From positions 69,368,282-69,432,281 of the forward strand of contig CM056741.1 of NCBI GenBank assembly GCA_029851415.1: a stretch of 64,000 nucleotides of DNA. The letters run 5' to 3'. The position numbers were made by a program, and so were the translations under genes. Position 1 is the stretch's first letter. Each line of letters starts with the position of its first letter. The notes beneath the pieces are model-generated. The model did no database searches. It saw only the letters and a program-made list of their open reading frames with translations, and was not told where the DNA came from. This document shows, piece after piece, positions 25,201-36,689 of this stretch. Source of the stretch: Eretmocerus hayati. Lineage: Eukaryota > Arthropoda > Insecta > Hymenoptera > Aphelinidae.

Positions 25201-27091
25201 ATTAAACCGGATCAGTTTCGAAATGATTCTCTCCCATAAATGTGTCATGAACTAGTCGTGCGCGTTTTCTCCTTGTGAAAGTTCATCTACTACATAGAGT
25301 TAGTACACTATCCCCACCCTGTAACTCATTTACTATTTGCCAACTTTCAATAAGGAGAAATAAATGAAGTTGACTCAATGAAAATGAACACATTAAATTG
25401 AACTCATTGACGAGAAAGACGCCGTGGTTGGAGAGACATGTTTATGCGTAGAGAGAGGCCCCTCGAAGATTTTTTAGTGCCCGGGATTTTATGTTGATGC
25501 AACAGTCACAATTGTCAGAACGTTAGCTCTTGTGATAATATGGGACTCATCACATTCTGTTTGCGACTGGAAGAATGATACCAATTCATCGTGAGAGACT
25601 AAAAGTAGTTAATGATGCAGTTTGAATTGGATTATTTTTGCTGATAACAGGGGAAATAATTAAGAGTAAGAAGAATGAGGTTTGCAAGATTCTGATCCGA
25701 ATGATAGAGTAGGTAGAGAGGGCCATCTGAAGATCAGATTTGATATGACAATATAATCCAGACTGAGGGTCAATTATCTCGAACCTTGCGAGCTGATCGA
25801 AACATATATTATAACGCCCGATATCATAATAATGATAGGAAAGCTTTCGGAAACGAGATGATGGTTTACATATGAGTAATTTGGACCGACCTCGAATGCT
25901 TTCTATGATTTCCGTTAATTTAGAGTGAGCACTTGCATCATTCGTGTTTGCAAACTCAAATAACCGTCTGTAGTCAGGCTGATGCTAGAAATTTTTAGGT
26001 TGACCAATCTTCGAGTACCTTGATACACTCGATTTGTCGCCTCAGGCCTTTCAAAATCTCTCCTATCAAGTAACAAAATTTGGATCTGAGGTGATTTTAT
26101 GAACGATGACGGAGATTAACGATGACGGAGATTAGTCGTAAAATATGTTAATGCCTCCATCTTGTTTCCATATATCTTTCTTGACTTCCCTCTCACCTCA
26201 TGAGAATTCATGCAAAAAGTTCCAGAGTTATCTGAAACTGTTTGAAAAAGCTGTGGAATCAGGGAAAGAACGTCTCGTTTCGATATCTATAGGAACGGAG
26301 ATATCAAAATTCCGCGAGACTCTTATGAAGCATCGGGACTTTCCCGTTCTTTGGCTACAGATCTCTTACACAATGAGAGCACACTTTCGTGAACATGCAA
26401 GAAATCATCTTTTAGAGAAATTAAAAACACTAAGCTACAGTTGATCAAAAGTTGAACTGGCCTTACCTCATCATAAAAGTCTCAAAACCAGCTTCGAAAT
26501 AAGCCAAAAGATGTTCAAAAAAATCAAAGTAGGCCGAATTTTTTGCCAGATTAGCTGAAGTCGGGGGAGGCAGGGGAGGCTCTTCCAGAAAACTTACCTC
26601 ATAAGGAACCTGGAAGGTAATTATGAGCTGGGACACCAATACTTCTGTCCGCAGGAGAGAAGGTTCCAACTTTCGGGCTCAACTTGATTTTGAATTAAAA
26701 GAAAGGTATTCGTAATGTCATTTCTAACCTAAGACTTTTTGAAAACTCACTGAAATTTTAAGAAATCCCGAAAATAGCACTCCATGTCTGGTTTTCAGTT
26801 ACGAAGTATCGACTCAATATCTGATTTTCTTTTGACCTGAATCACAATACCAACTGGTGGCCAGAAATTTCATCAAAAAATTATGGCAATATTGGGAAAA
26901 TCGTCATGCAGATGACTCTGTATTCGGATCATTTTCACAATACTGATGGATTTTTAATCGATATCCGAACTTACCCCAAGAAATTCTAGTCCGAAGATTC
27001 AGTACACCCAATGCCTTGCGTAAAGTTCATTCTAGTTTTCATCACATATTCTTCACTAGTCAAAAAGTATCAGGGATAAAAAAATTCGAAT
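22281..27091. other. Long AT-rich stretch with no recognisable feature
   Basis: ORFs reach only 107 codons and none shows a known domain. A short direct repeat of cgatgacggagatta occurs at 26105-26135. No transposon termini, tandem arrays or RNA genes were recognised. Confidence 0.45.
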
Positions 27092-27146
27092 CACTCTTGG
27101 CGTCATGAGTAATTTTGTAGATTTTTCGTCCTTGATGTTTAAAATA

Positions 27147-27583
27147 TGAGTTGATTATTTGGTCTCATCGATCTTGAAGGACGGTGGGGAACTAAATAAA
27201 CTCCCAAAATTTCATGAAAGAAATTTTATTGCTACATTTCGTCCACTAGGTTTCGTGGACCTCATCAGGCTCCAGGTTTGTTATTCTTTAGATCGTCATG
27301 ATATTTTTGAACGATCTTATAATAGAGCACAGACATAACGTCTGGCTCCTGTCGATACAGGTAAATAGAATATTACCTCATGTCTTATGTCTTATGTCTG
27401 TGCTCTATTATAAGATCGTTCAAAAATATCATGACGATCTAAAGAATAACAAACCTGGAGCCTGATGAGGTCCACGAAACCTAGTGGACGAAACGTAGCA
27501 ATAAAATTTCTTTCATGAAATTTTGGGAATTTATTTAGTTCCCCACCGTCCTTCAAGATCGATGAGACCAAATAATCAACTCA
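27147..27583. mobile_element. Near-perfect palindrome of a hammerhead-core repeat
   Basis: Two ~190-bp arms (about 27147-27338 and 27394-27583) are almost identical inverted copies, separated by a ~55-bp loop (27339-27393) that repeats cttatgtcttatgtc. The same unit occurs singly and more diverged at 4513-4707. The low arm divergence suggests a recent origin relative to the other foldbacks here. A 15-bp direct repeat CACTCTTGGCGTCAT flanks the region (27092-27106 and 27586-27600), which would fit target-primed insertion. There is no coding capacity. Affiliation with Penelope-like elements is inferred only from the ribozyme-like core and inverted organisation. Confidence 0.8.
27462..27494 (+). 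ncRNA. Hammerhead-ribozyme-like core
   Basis: CTGATGA (27462-27468) is followed by one extra G, a perfect 6-bp hairpin stem (GTCCAC 27470-27475 with GTGGAC 27484-27489, loop GAAACCTA), then GAAAC (27490-27494). This is the core order of a hammerhead: CUGAUGA, stem II, GAAA. The mirror arm carries the same elements on the minus strand (27239-27271 region). A possible stem III partner is GTTATGTC on the appropriate strand, where ACGTAGC could pair over 7 positions including two G-U pairs. Against activity: the extra base before stem II, and no clean stem I. The core is visible; catalysis is unproven. Confidence 0.4.
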
Positions 27584-27621
27584 CACACTCTTGGCGTCAT
27601 TATGATGATATTTAAACAGAG

Positions 27622-29150
27622 AATTAAACACCCAGCCTGCAAGATGGGTCCGTCCGGATCCCGCGTATCAGGTTGCCTAACGTGGAAGGGGTGAAGCTGA
27701 ATGGGTGGCCGTATGGGTCATCGATGGGTCGCCGGTTGGATGGATGGTCTGGTACGATCTGGGACAGTCTGTTGTGGTCTGGTCCATTCTCGAACGGTAT
27801 CAGACAGACTGGAACTGATTGAAACGGTCCAGAATGATCTAAAGTTCCGGTACCGTCTGAGACGTTCTGGTACGGCCTGGGTCGTTCTGGGATGGTCTCG
27901 GACATGCTGGGAATACCGTGTTCGTCGGCAATGAGACTTGTCTCGTAGTTTTTTGTGTCTCACTGAGGTGTTTTATATTCAGGGGAGGGCTTATTTTCGG
28001 AGGATATGTTATATTCCTGATGTCCAAAAAAAGTTAATTGTGCAGCATGTGTCGCCATTTCTGGTCATAGCTTATATTTTAGGGATGTCTTATATCTGGG
28101 GGAGTGCTTGCAGCTTCTCTGATCCCCGATTAGAGTGTTTCATTTTTGGGGTAGTCTCAATTTCGTCAGTGTCTCATTTTTGGCGAAACAAGGTATCTGG
28201 AATAGACTGAAACGGTCTGGTACGATTTGGAACGGTCGGGAATTATCTGGTACAATCTGGGACGTTTTGGTATGGTTTTGAACGGTTTGAACGGCCTAGA
28301 ACAGTCTGAAACATTTTAGTACGATCTGGAACGTTCTGGTATGGTCTAGAATAGTCTGGAAAGGTCTGATACCATCTCGAACGTTCTGGTTCTGTCTGGA
28401 ATAGTGTGGGACGGTCTCAAACGACCCGAAATGGTTTACTATGATCTGGGACGTTTTGTTGAGGCCTGGGATGGTTTGGAACAGTCTGCAATTGCCAGGG
28501 GTGGTCCGGAATGGTCTGGGTGGGTCTGATGTAGGCTGAGCTGGGCTAGGCTGGCTGGAACATAGTATCCATAATCGACACGTGGCCGTGTGGGTTATGG
28601 GTGGTGGCGCGGGAGATTCGGTAGGTGAGTAGGTTTGATGGTCAAGCGGATGGGGGAAGGTCAGGCAGGTGGACGGTGAATGGGTCGGTGGGTGGTGTGT
28701 GGTGGATGTGTTAGTAAGTTCTGATGGATCAATGGGCGGATGCTTCAGACGAGGGTCAGTGGGTGGAGAGGGCGGATGGATGGGTCCATGGCTAGATGTG
28801 CGGATATGTCGTAGGTGGGTGGGTGAGTGAGTGGAAGGGGTGGGTGGCTAGGTGAGTGGGCAGACGGTGAAATGGGTGGATAGGTCTGTGGATAGATTGA
28901 TGGGCGGATGTGTCGTGGATGGTGAGGTGGTCGGGCGGGTAGAAAGATTACAGGTGAGTGGCTGGCTGACTTGATGAGCTATTGGGTGGTCGGATACGTG
29001 GTGTAGATTATGGGTTGGTAGATGGGTGAGTGTGAGAACAGGCAGGTAGGCGGATACGTTGAACAGGGTAGGGTGCGTTGTGGATGGGTTGTAAGATGGA
29101 CGTATTGACATATGGGGGTACAGGCAAGTGGCCGGCGGGTTGAGTTGGTA
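27622..29150. repeat. Composite minisatellite with conserved end block (copy A)
   Basis: From left to right: a unique end block (27622-27730) shared with 55830-55934; a short ggttggatggatgg run; a degenerate 10-bp repeat near TCTGGAACGG (27740-27903); an interlude of degenerate ~20-bp units (27905-28195); more 10-bp repeat (28195-28545); then GGGTGG/GGATGG-type repeats (28560-29150), which include a second gtggccgtgtgggttatggg word at ~28585 resembling part of the end block. The strand is strongly G-rich. ORFs here (93 and 117 codons) are translations of the repeats and not genes. Confidence 0.85.
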
Positions 29151-30550
29151 CATCAATTGATCAATACTCAGCATTCCATAAATATCTTTTTGAAAGTGCA
29201 CAAGCTTCCTAGGAGCTTATGACTCATCTGAAACATTGACAAGCCGTACGAGCGTTAGCAAGATAAGTGACCACCACTGGTACGAAAATTAATAATGAGG
29301 TTTGAATTGAGAATTGAAAACTAAACAGTTTTGTGACTTGGGCTCGTCAGAGTGACAACAAAGAGACTTGCCATCGGCACTCAAACTGTTTTATCAAGGT
29401 GACACGTTGGCAATTTGCTCGGTTTCAAAAAGCACCGTGCGCCTGAACGCATGCTGAATCAAGGTAAAGAACCTTTCTGAGATCATCTACATCGTTTGGG
29501 CAGCATTTTCTCACAACAATTGGAATCGCGGGCTGAACCTTTTTGAAGTAATGTCATTAGGAACATTTTTCGGGACGGGACTGGAAAAGCTTGGAAGATA
29601 TGAGCCTGTCCTTGTTAAGTATATGATCTTGAAATCATGTCATTCCACTTCCTAAGTCTAATTGCCACAATATTCTTTGTTTTCAGGATCCTCGTGAGGC
29701 TCTGGTTGTGGTATGGGCCCTCAAAATCCTCCACAAGTACAAAAAATAAATTTTCTAACTCTCATTCGAGAGCATTCGAATAATTTGCGTCAAAATTTTA
29801 TAAGTGCTCCGGTTAGTCTTTTGTTCTGTAAGAAACCCTCTTTATGTGAAAATATCCCCGTTTGAGCTGCCCCCCCCCCCTCAAAGAATTAGAAGTTCTG
29901 AAACCGCTCTCTCTTGGATCAATTAGGCGGAAATGTATTCAAAACGCAACACGAATTGTGATTTGAGTCTTTTCATGGGGATCGAAGTGATTTCGGATAC
30001 TGATATTCTTAACTTTTGAAGTATTACGGATGCTTGAGTCATTGCCGATTTGTTGAAAGTTAAACGTGATTGGACATTGATTGTTGGAAAAGTTCTTGAG
30101 AAATTCCAAGTTTAATCAAATCTCTGAAGGAGACGTAAATTACTGGGTAGTGCTGATCATCATACTTTTTGAGATACAAATGATCCTTTCTGAGCAGCAA
30201 TATAGCATGAAAATTCTGAGGCCAATAATACTCTTGATAACGAGTGCTACAAAAGTTTTTCATCATCATGTAAATGAACCAAAATCCATTCTCTCGTGAT
30301 TTCACGAATGAAATGCGAGAACAGCATTTCTTAGAAAAGGGCCAAGTGGAGTTACATAGGGAAGATATCAATTATAGCAGATCTCAGTTTCCTTTTTGGT
30401 TCAAATCATGTATATAGTTCTTGTGCTTCTTCGTCAAAACGCACCTAATACGTATTGGTTTTAGTAGAAACTACATCTGCAACTAACTAGAGATACAAGA
30501 AAACATGAGGACGCGTGGGCACAGGGAAGCTATTGATGAATCCGAAAAGT
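29151..30550. other. No recognisable feature; one poly-C run
   Basis: Ordinary AT-rich sequence with a homopolymer of about 12 C at 29869-29880. ORFs up to 103 codons on opposite strands overlap one another. No repeat element recognised. Confidence 0.4.
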
Positions 30551-33262
30551 GGTACCGTCAAATTGGGTGACTTTGGTACAGTGGCTGCAACTTTGGTACA
30601 CCCCTAAAAAATGACTTTCAGAGCTGCGTTCGAGGTAAATGATTCTATTGCTCTGGAACCTATCCTCCCTTCTTGGCACACACATAAACAATGTGTTAAG
30701 CCGCCGTAGATCCCGTGTTGATGATTGTACACTGAGAACCGTGAATACTTCACCGCACGATGCGATAGTACCTGTGACTATCCATATCGTAAAACCAAGC
30801 GGGACGATACTCACACTACCTCATACGATACGTATAGTCTGCTGCACTATCCCAAACTCTCGAGATAGTAATGGTTACTATCTCGCGTCGTCGGGGACTG
30901 AAATATATTTGGCCATATGATTTCTGATGAAAAATTTTTTCATGCAGATTTTAGGTTACTGCTATATGGAAGAATCAGAATTAAATTAAAAAAATTTAGC
31001 TGCTTGTAGCTTGGTTCCATGCCTGAAATCTCTAGAATCTGAAGATGATTCTTTTCAATACAAGAATTGGCTTGTTGGCTTGCAAGCCAATCCCCAAATT
31101 GCAAGGTTATAGTTCCTGCGTAACCATCCAAGTGTCTTCGGATGAATTCAAAATTCTGTTCCTTGAAGATGTTTCTACCTCCTGTTCATCAGTTGAGATT
31201 GTTCCTTCATAAATTAATATATTCTGTCATGTCTCTGAGCTATGGCAGCAATAGTCTACATGACATTAGTCTGTGGCGGAGGAAATGCATGCCCCACCTT
31301 GTATGTTATTCTTCGACACAAGACCTGGAAACTTTTCTGCATTTGCTGAATATGACCAGCGCTGAATGTGACAGATCTAGAACTGCTTGATTCTTGGAAC
31401 ACAGAATCCAGAAGCCTGTGGTTCTTGGTGTAGCACTCGCATATATTGGTTATAATCAGTTTTAAGGAAAAAAATTGTCTGACAATGTAAGGGAAAAAGT
31501 TGCAATTGAATAATTTCGCCATCTCAATTTGCTCTTTCAAAGTTTCATATGCCCTCATTCAGATATTTTTAAATGTTCACTTTAGTATATTTTTGACAAC
31601 ATCTCCAAGCGTCATCAAGATTTTCATCTTTGATTTGGGTTGAACTTAGTGAAAGAGTTATCATTCAACACAAATCAAATGAGCCAAGTGTGAATGAAAA
31701 ACAAGAATCTTGATGACACTTGGAGATAATGTCAACAAGATACGACAAAGTGAGCGCCTAAAATCTCTGAACAAAATTTATGTATAACTTGAAATGACAA
31801 GATTATCCAATTTGAACTCCTCTCCTTTGTTGTAGATAATGTTTATATGAAACTGATTAATTATTACAAGTAAGATATGCGAATATAACCCCCAAGAACC
31901 ACAGGCATTCGGATTATCTTAATTGAGAACCAAGCAGCTCAAGGTCTGTCATCTTGAGTATGAGCAGATCAATCGATGAATATTTCTAGCACTCAAGTGG
32001 AAGGAGAGCATATGAAGTGTGGATTGTATTTCCTTCGTCACAGGTCAATACTGTCTGGACTATCATTCTTATAGCTCAGAAGGATGACAGAATAATTCTA
32101 TCCATCAAATAAAAATCACAGCTGATGCATATTGGTACAAACATCCCCAGGAAAGAGAATCTTGAGTCCATGCGAAGTCACTTGGCTGGTTTCGCAGGAC
32201 CTATAACCTACAAGCTAATTCTATCAAGTCATGATCTTGCTTCCATAGAAGAGACAATGTACTTTTTTTGCATCAGATTTCATTTTCCAAAGATGGAATA
32301 TGCTCCCAAATTCCATTTTCATTTCCAAATTCTATCAAATAAAGTGAGATGTGGTGTGAATCGTTCTCCATGTTATTCAAATGGGACTGATGATATGCCA
32401 CAGCAGGAGATCCATAGTGCCATCCCCACTTCTCATATACTTGACTGAACTTTCGGATAGTAGCCACTACTATCTCGGTGAGTCGGCGGTACAATCGGAT
32501 CGTTCGAAGGACTGTTTTTCAGCGTCGCATGAACGATATATGGAATCGTTGAGACAACGAACAAAATATAGTCAGGTGTACGATTCATGGCTCTCAGTGT
32601 AGTCGTTCATCGGAGTTTTTTCCAAAAAGGGTGATTTAGCAGCGATACGCGAGTGGTTTAGTTAGTGTACTTGGCAAGAAGTGTTCCGGAACAAACTACG
32701 GGTGTATCGTGCTACATTCCCATCTCATATATTGCCAAATTGAAGAAACCATCGTTACATTGGCGTCTTACAGCATTCGGAATTTCAATGAATGAAAAAC
32801 GCGAGAAAAACCATGAAAAAACGTACTAAAGTTACACCACTCTAGGTAAGGAGCACGAGGATAGGGTAATTTCAGAACACTTTCCTATGACAGCTTCTTT
32901 TCATCTCATCTCGAGTCGAGTGATGGTCTATGAGGTTTTAAAATATTTCAAACAGCTTAAAATGAAACTGCTGAATGATGAAAATTAATTTACTCGAATG
33001 ATGGTGGGTGGAATTGAGATATTTTGTAAGCGCACCAAAGTTGCCCCATCGGGGTCTAACTTTGGTACACTTCTTCAACTGCTAATAGCTCCAGCTCAGA
33101 CACATCGAATTGGTTTTTGTAGCCCATCAATCGAAAGCTGAGACTGTAAGTTTTAGATTGACCACCAATAGAAGTGGGATTTGTCGATGTATGTTAAAAT
33201 GCCGAGCCAAACAAAATGAAAAACACCGAAAACGTACCAAAATTACCCAATTTGACGGTACC
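30551..33262. mobile_element. Giant foldback transposon-like element (2.7 kb, 30-bp TIRs)
   Basis: The left end GGTACCGTCAAATTGGGTGA and the complement at the right end (33233-33262) form ~30-bp terminal inverted repeats. The interior is itself a diverged inverted repeat centred near 31660. Matching landmarks include aagcctgtggttcttgg (31410) with ccaagaaccacaggc (31894), aggttatagttcctgcg (31102) with its complement near 32205, and a gatagtaatggttactatc word (30863) with ggatagtagccactactatc (32457). A tttggtac subterminal word recurs near both ends, and the right side carries an extra ~400-bp segment. Peptides from the two arms align loosely in one frame, hinting at old coding origin, but no transposase motif is visible. 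The superfamily is unassigned, with no clear target duplication. Confidence 0.8.
31580..31765. repeat. Inner hairpin of the giant foldback
   Basis: The best preserved part of the giant inverted repeat: ttgacaacatctccaag...gtcatcaagat on the left pairs with atcttgatgac...cttggagataatgtcaac on the right, around a ~70-bp loop centred near 31660. It marks the symmetry axis of the 30551-33262 element. Confidence 0.8.
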
Positions 33263-33966
33263 CGAGTTGTTTCCTACTCTTCTGCCAATTTTTCTAGCTC
33301 ATTTGGATCTAGAATTTGTTAATATCCATGTAAAATGACTTGAAGAGAAGTCATGTGGCTTTTGAATACATTTCTACCTGTTCATACAAAGAGGAACTGT
33401 CACAGAATTGTACGATTTCTTGGAGGAGAGGGGGCGGCTGAGCGCTGGCACGTCCACATCAGAATTTTTCCTTCCAGAATGTGATACCACAGCAGCACTC
33501 AAGGAGTTTCTTGACATAATATTCAAATTCTCGCAATTGAGAGCTCAAAAGAATCGTTTTTTGTTCTTCTGAGGGACTTTTATGTCCCGTTCCATAACCA
33601 GAGCCTCACAAGGATCCAAAAAAAAAAACAAAAAATATTGTGAAAACTAGACTTAGGAGGTGGAGTGACTTGATTTCGAGATCATACTCAACGCTCGACT
33701 CAACGAGGACCGACTCATATCTTTCAAGCTTTTGTAGTCTTATCCCTAAAAATGTCTCAAATGACATTCTTTCAAAAAGGTTCAGCCCCCGATTTCAATT
33801 CTTGTGGGAAGATGCTGCCCGAACCATGAAAAAACAGGTCCCGAAATAATCTCAGAGGGGTTCTTCACGTAGATGACCGTGTTGGATGACGAATTCGTTT
33901 GAAGAAGAATCTTTATAACTCACTCATTGCATATGAACAAAATCAGTGCCATCTCCTACTCACAAC
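33263..33966. other. No recognisable feature
   Basis: Spacer between the giant foldback and palindromic MITE copy 4, with a short A-run near 33619-33640 and incidental ORFs. Confidence 0.4.
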
Positions 33967-34292
33967 GGGAGTCCGGAGGGCCCAGGTCACCAAATCTCAC
34001 CAAACTTTTTCCACAGTCCCATAGCACTTACAATATGGAGAATCCAGAGTAACTCCGACAAATGGGTCGCTTGTCCAAAGCTACAGCCTACTACATTTGC
34101 ATTTCTCATATAGGTCATCATGTAATGAAAAGTGATATCTATAGATATACTGGCAATACTAACATTTTTGCTTGTAACTCTGAACAGAAGGCCCAATTCA
34201 TGGAGTTACTCTGGATTCTTCATTTTCTAGGTGGTACGAGACTGTGAAAAGAGTTTGGTGAGATTTGGTGACCCAGACCCTCCGGACTACCC
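33967..34292. mobile_element. Palindromic MITE, copy 4 (326 bp, diverged subfamily)
   Basis: The left end GGGAGTCCGGAGGGCCCAGG pairs with CCAGACCCTCCGGACTACCC at the right end. Inside, ccaaatctcaccaaact pairs with agtttggtgagatttgg, gagaatccagagtaactcc pairs with ggagttactctggattc, and the loop holds catataggt / ctatagatata hairpins as in the other copies. Length (326 bp) and arm order match copies 1 and 3. No clear target duplication. The short ORFs on either strand (69 and 61 codons) are palindrome shadows of each other. Confidence 0.85.
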
Positions 34293-36689
34293 TTATCAGT
34301 AAACATCTTGAAAAATTGCTGAAGAACGTGTCTCCAGCGGAAAAAAATTTACAAACTTCGTATCAAAGTATCGGATCAAATTTTGCAATAGATTGTTCCC
34401 AAGAAAAAGAAGCCAGTTCATAACACGAATCAAAGTCATTCGTATCAAAGGTATTCGTTGGACATAGCCAAGGAAATAATTAATGCCCAAAATGCAGAGT
34501 ATGATTTTTCCTTCCAATAAGGGCAATGTCCAACGAATACCAGTGTCTTTTTCTAAAGCGAAAGTATTGTCTAGGATTTCTACCAAAACCGATCCCTATG
34601 GATGAAAACCATTTCTTGTATCAAAGAGATCACCTTATTAGGATACCTGAATGCAAGGTTATCACACAGTTATAAGAGCACGAACGCAATGAATCACCTT
34701 GCAATATTTCAACAATCAGCACTTTTTCAATTCGCTTTACAATAGTGTCAAAGAATTTGACGCGTCAATTATCCCGTTGTGAACTGTGAGCATGACCCAG
34801 TGACAATGAAGAGGAGTCCGCGATTTTTAATTTGAATGAATCGGCATCGAATATAAGCCCCAACTCGTTTTAGACTCGGCAACATCATACGCGCGCCAAA
34901 GCTCCATGCTTGCATGCGAATTAACGGGAGCCTCTCGTCAACGTCACGGTATGAAGTCACTGAGAGTCATCCAAGTGACCCAATTCCATGTTTGTAAGAG
35001 GTCTTCATTCTTTTATTTCGAACGACGTGGACGTCTTCCGTGTTGACTGAAAAGGTGAGATGGGCTGCACGTATATTCTCTCGGATATCTTTGGGACAAC
35101 TTGGTTGCTATTGCACGATCTTTCTCGTAAAATCACTGTCCAGAAAAAATTTCGCACGTCCAATAGAAGATTATGTACCCGAGTGCCGCGAGCTATAGAT
35201 TGTAGCTGGTCGACTATAAAGCTACGCTCTGTCATATATCACCTTTCATAGGTAATGAATCAAACATACCCGCAGCGATTAGATGATATCTCCAATATTT
35301 TTGAGTCATTGAGAAGGTCTCTCAAAGCAATTTGAAGTTATTGAAGAGACTATTCAATTCATGCCGAACTAGAGAATTTTTGAAAATGTTCTGAGTGACA
35401 AGATCTATCACGAGAACTGAAATAATTGACTTGGTTCAATCACCTACCATTTTGAAGAGAGTAACTCAATCAAAATTCATAACACATTTCCAAGTCCGTC
35501 AAAATTCCTTCCTTGCAGTACCTCTATTCAATCATTCTGGTTGAAATAAGAGCTTTATGTAGACTAAAAAGTTACGCATGCAAATAATGCAACTTCATAG
35601 AGTAGATGAGTGGTGACGAGGGACAGATATCTTCAACCTCCGATCGTCAACGAAAAAAATCCTCGTTCTAACTTGTCGTTGTGTGTGATTGCAATTCAGA
35701 ACTGTTTGGATTTTTGTAGAATAGAGCCAGAATCCTTCTTGGAAGCAACCAAAGTTAATTACAGACAGTTTTTCATCGGAAGTTACGGTTTCTCTGGAGT
35801 TTTTTTGAGAGTGATGGTCTTCTTTGGATGATTTCATCTCCACTCCTCATCCTGCTAGTAGTTCAGAGTAGTTCACCGTTCTCACGTATAACATCATCTC
35901 GTTCAGGAGATAGGCCATTACCCAAATCACTGCTATCAAAAAAAATCATAGAATTAAGGAAGAACACATGAACATGCACAGAATGAGCGCATTTTGGGGT
36001 ATAAAAGGGTTTCGACTTTCCTCAATTTAGCGTTAACTATTGCCAACCTTTGATCTGAAGTTGAACATGACAACAGCTAATGAATTTCAAATTTTCTAAT
36101 AAAAGTGTAGAGAGCCGATAAATCTCTTTGCATATGGGTAAAGAGTTTGGGGGCTTCTACAAGAATCTGGTGGTACAGTCATCGTCGACATTTGAGAACA
36201 GAACCAACCCTGGCTAATCATCCCCTGGGCATTCTTCCGAATACAATTCAGTGTGATAACCTCGGATCCCTCGGGACCCCCCTTAACCTGTTCATAATTC
36301 TGTCTCACGGGTTGGGAAGAGACAACCCCCAGAAAAGTTCACGACTCAATAGCACTCCGAAGTCAAAATCCAAAAATCATTCACCAACTCAGGTGGTCCT
36401 CGCATATGTTTATCGGTTCCAGCCACCATCCTGTACTGTCATTGATCTATATTATTATAGGTGTACAATCTCAGCGACAGAATACTTTCATTCAAGCCCA
36501 GATGTACGTACGCCGGTCTTTTGCTTATTCTTCCGCCCTCCGGGTCTCTTTGTCGATTTTCCCAAGGCACAGGAAGAAAAGCAAATGAAAGGATGGAAAG
36601 AAAGCAAGGGATGCAAGATAGAGAGGGAGAGATATACCGAAGAAGAAAGAAAGGAGATGAGAGAATACTGCTAAGGCTAACTGTATTTT
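34293..36689. other. Mostly featureless; one small hairpin repeat
   Basis: A 92-bp inverted repeat occurs at 34450-34541 (ggtattcgttggacatagcc against its near-complement), possibly a mini-MITE. The longest ORF (36147-36674, plus, 175 codons) ends in a lysine/glutamate-rich tail that is simply the translation of a purine-rich stretch, and it overlaps frames on the other strand, so I do not accept it as a gene. Confidence 0.4.

Noticed and set aside
36147..36674. 175-codon plus-strand ORF
   Set aside because: No domain; the charged tail is a translated purine-rich tract and frames on the opposite strand overlap it.
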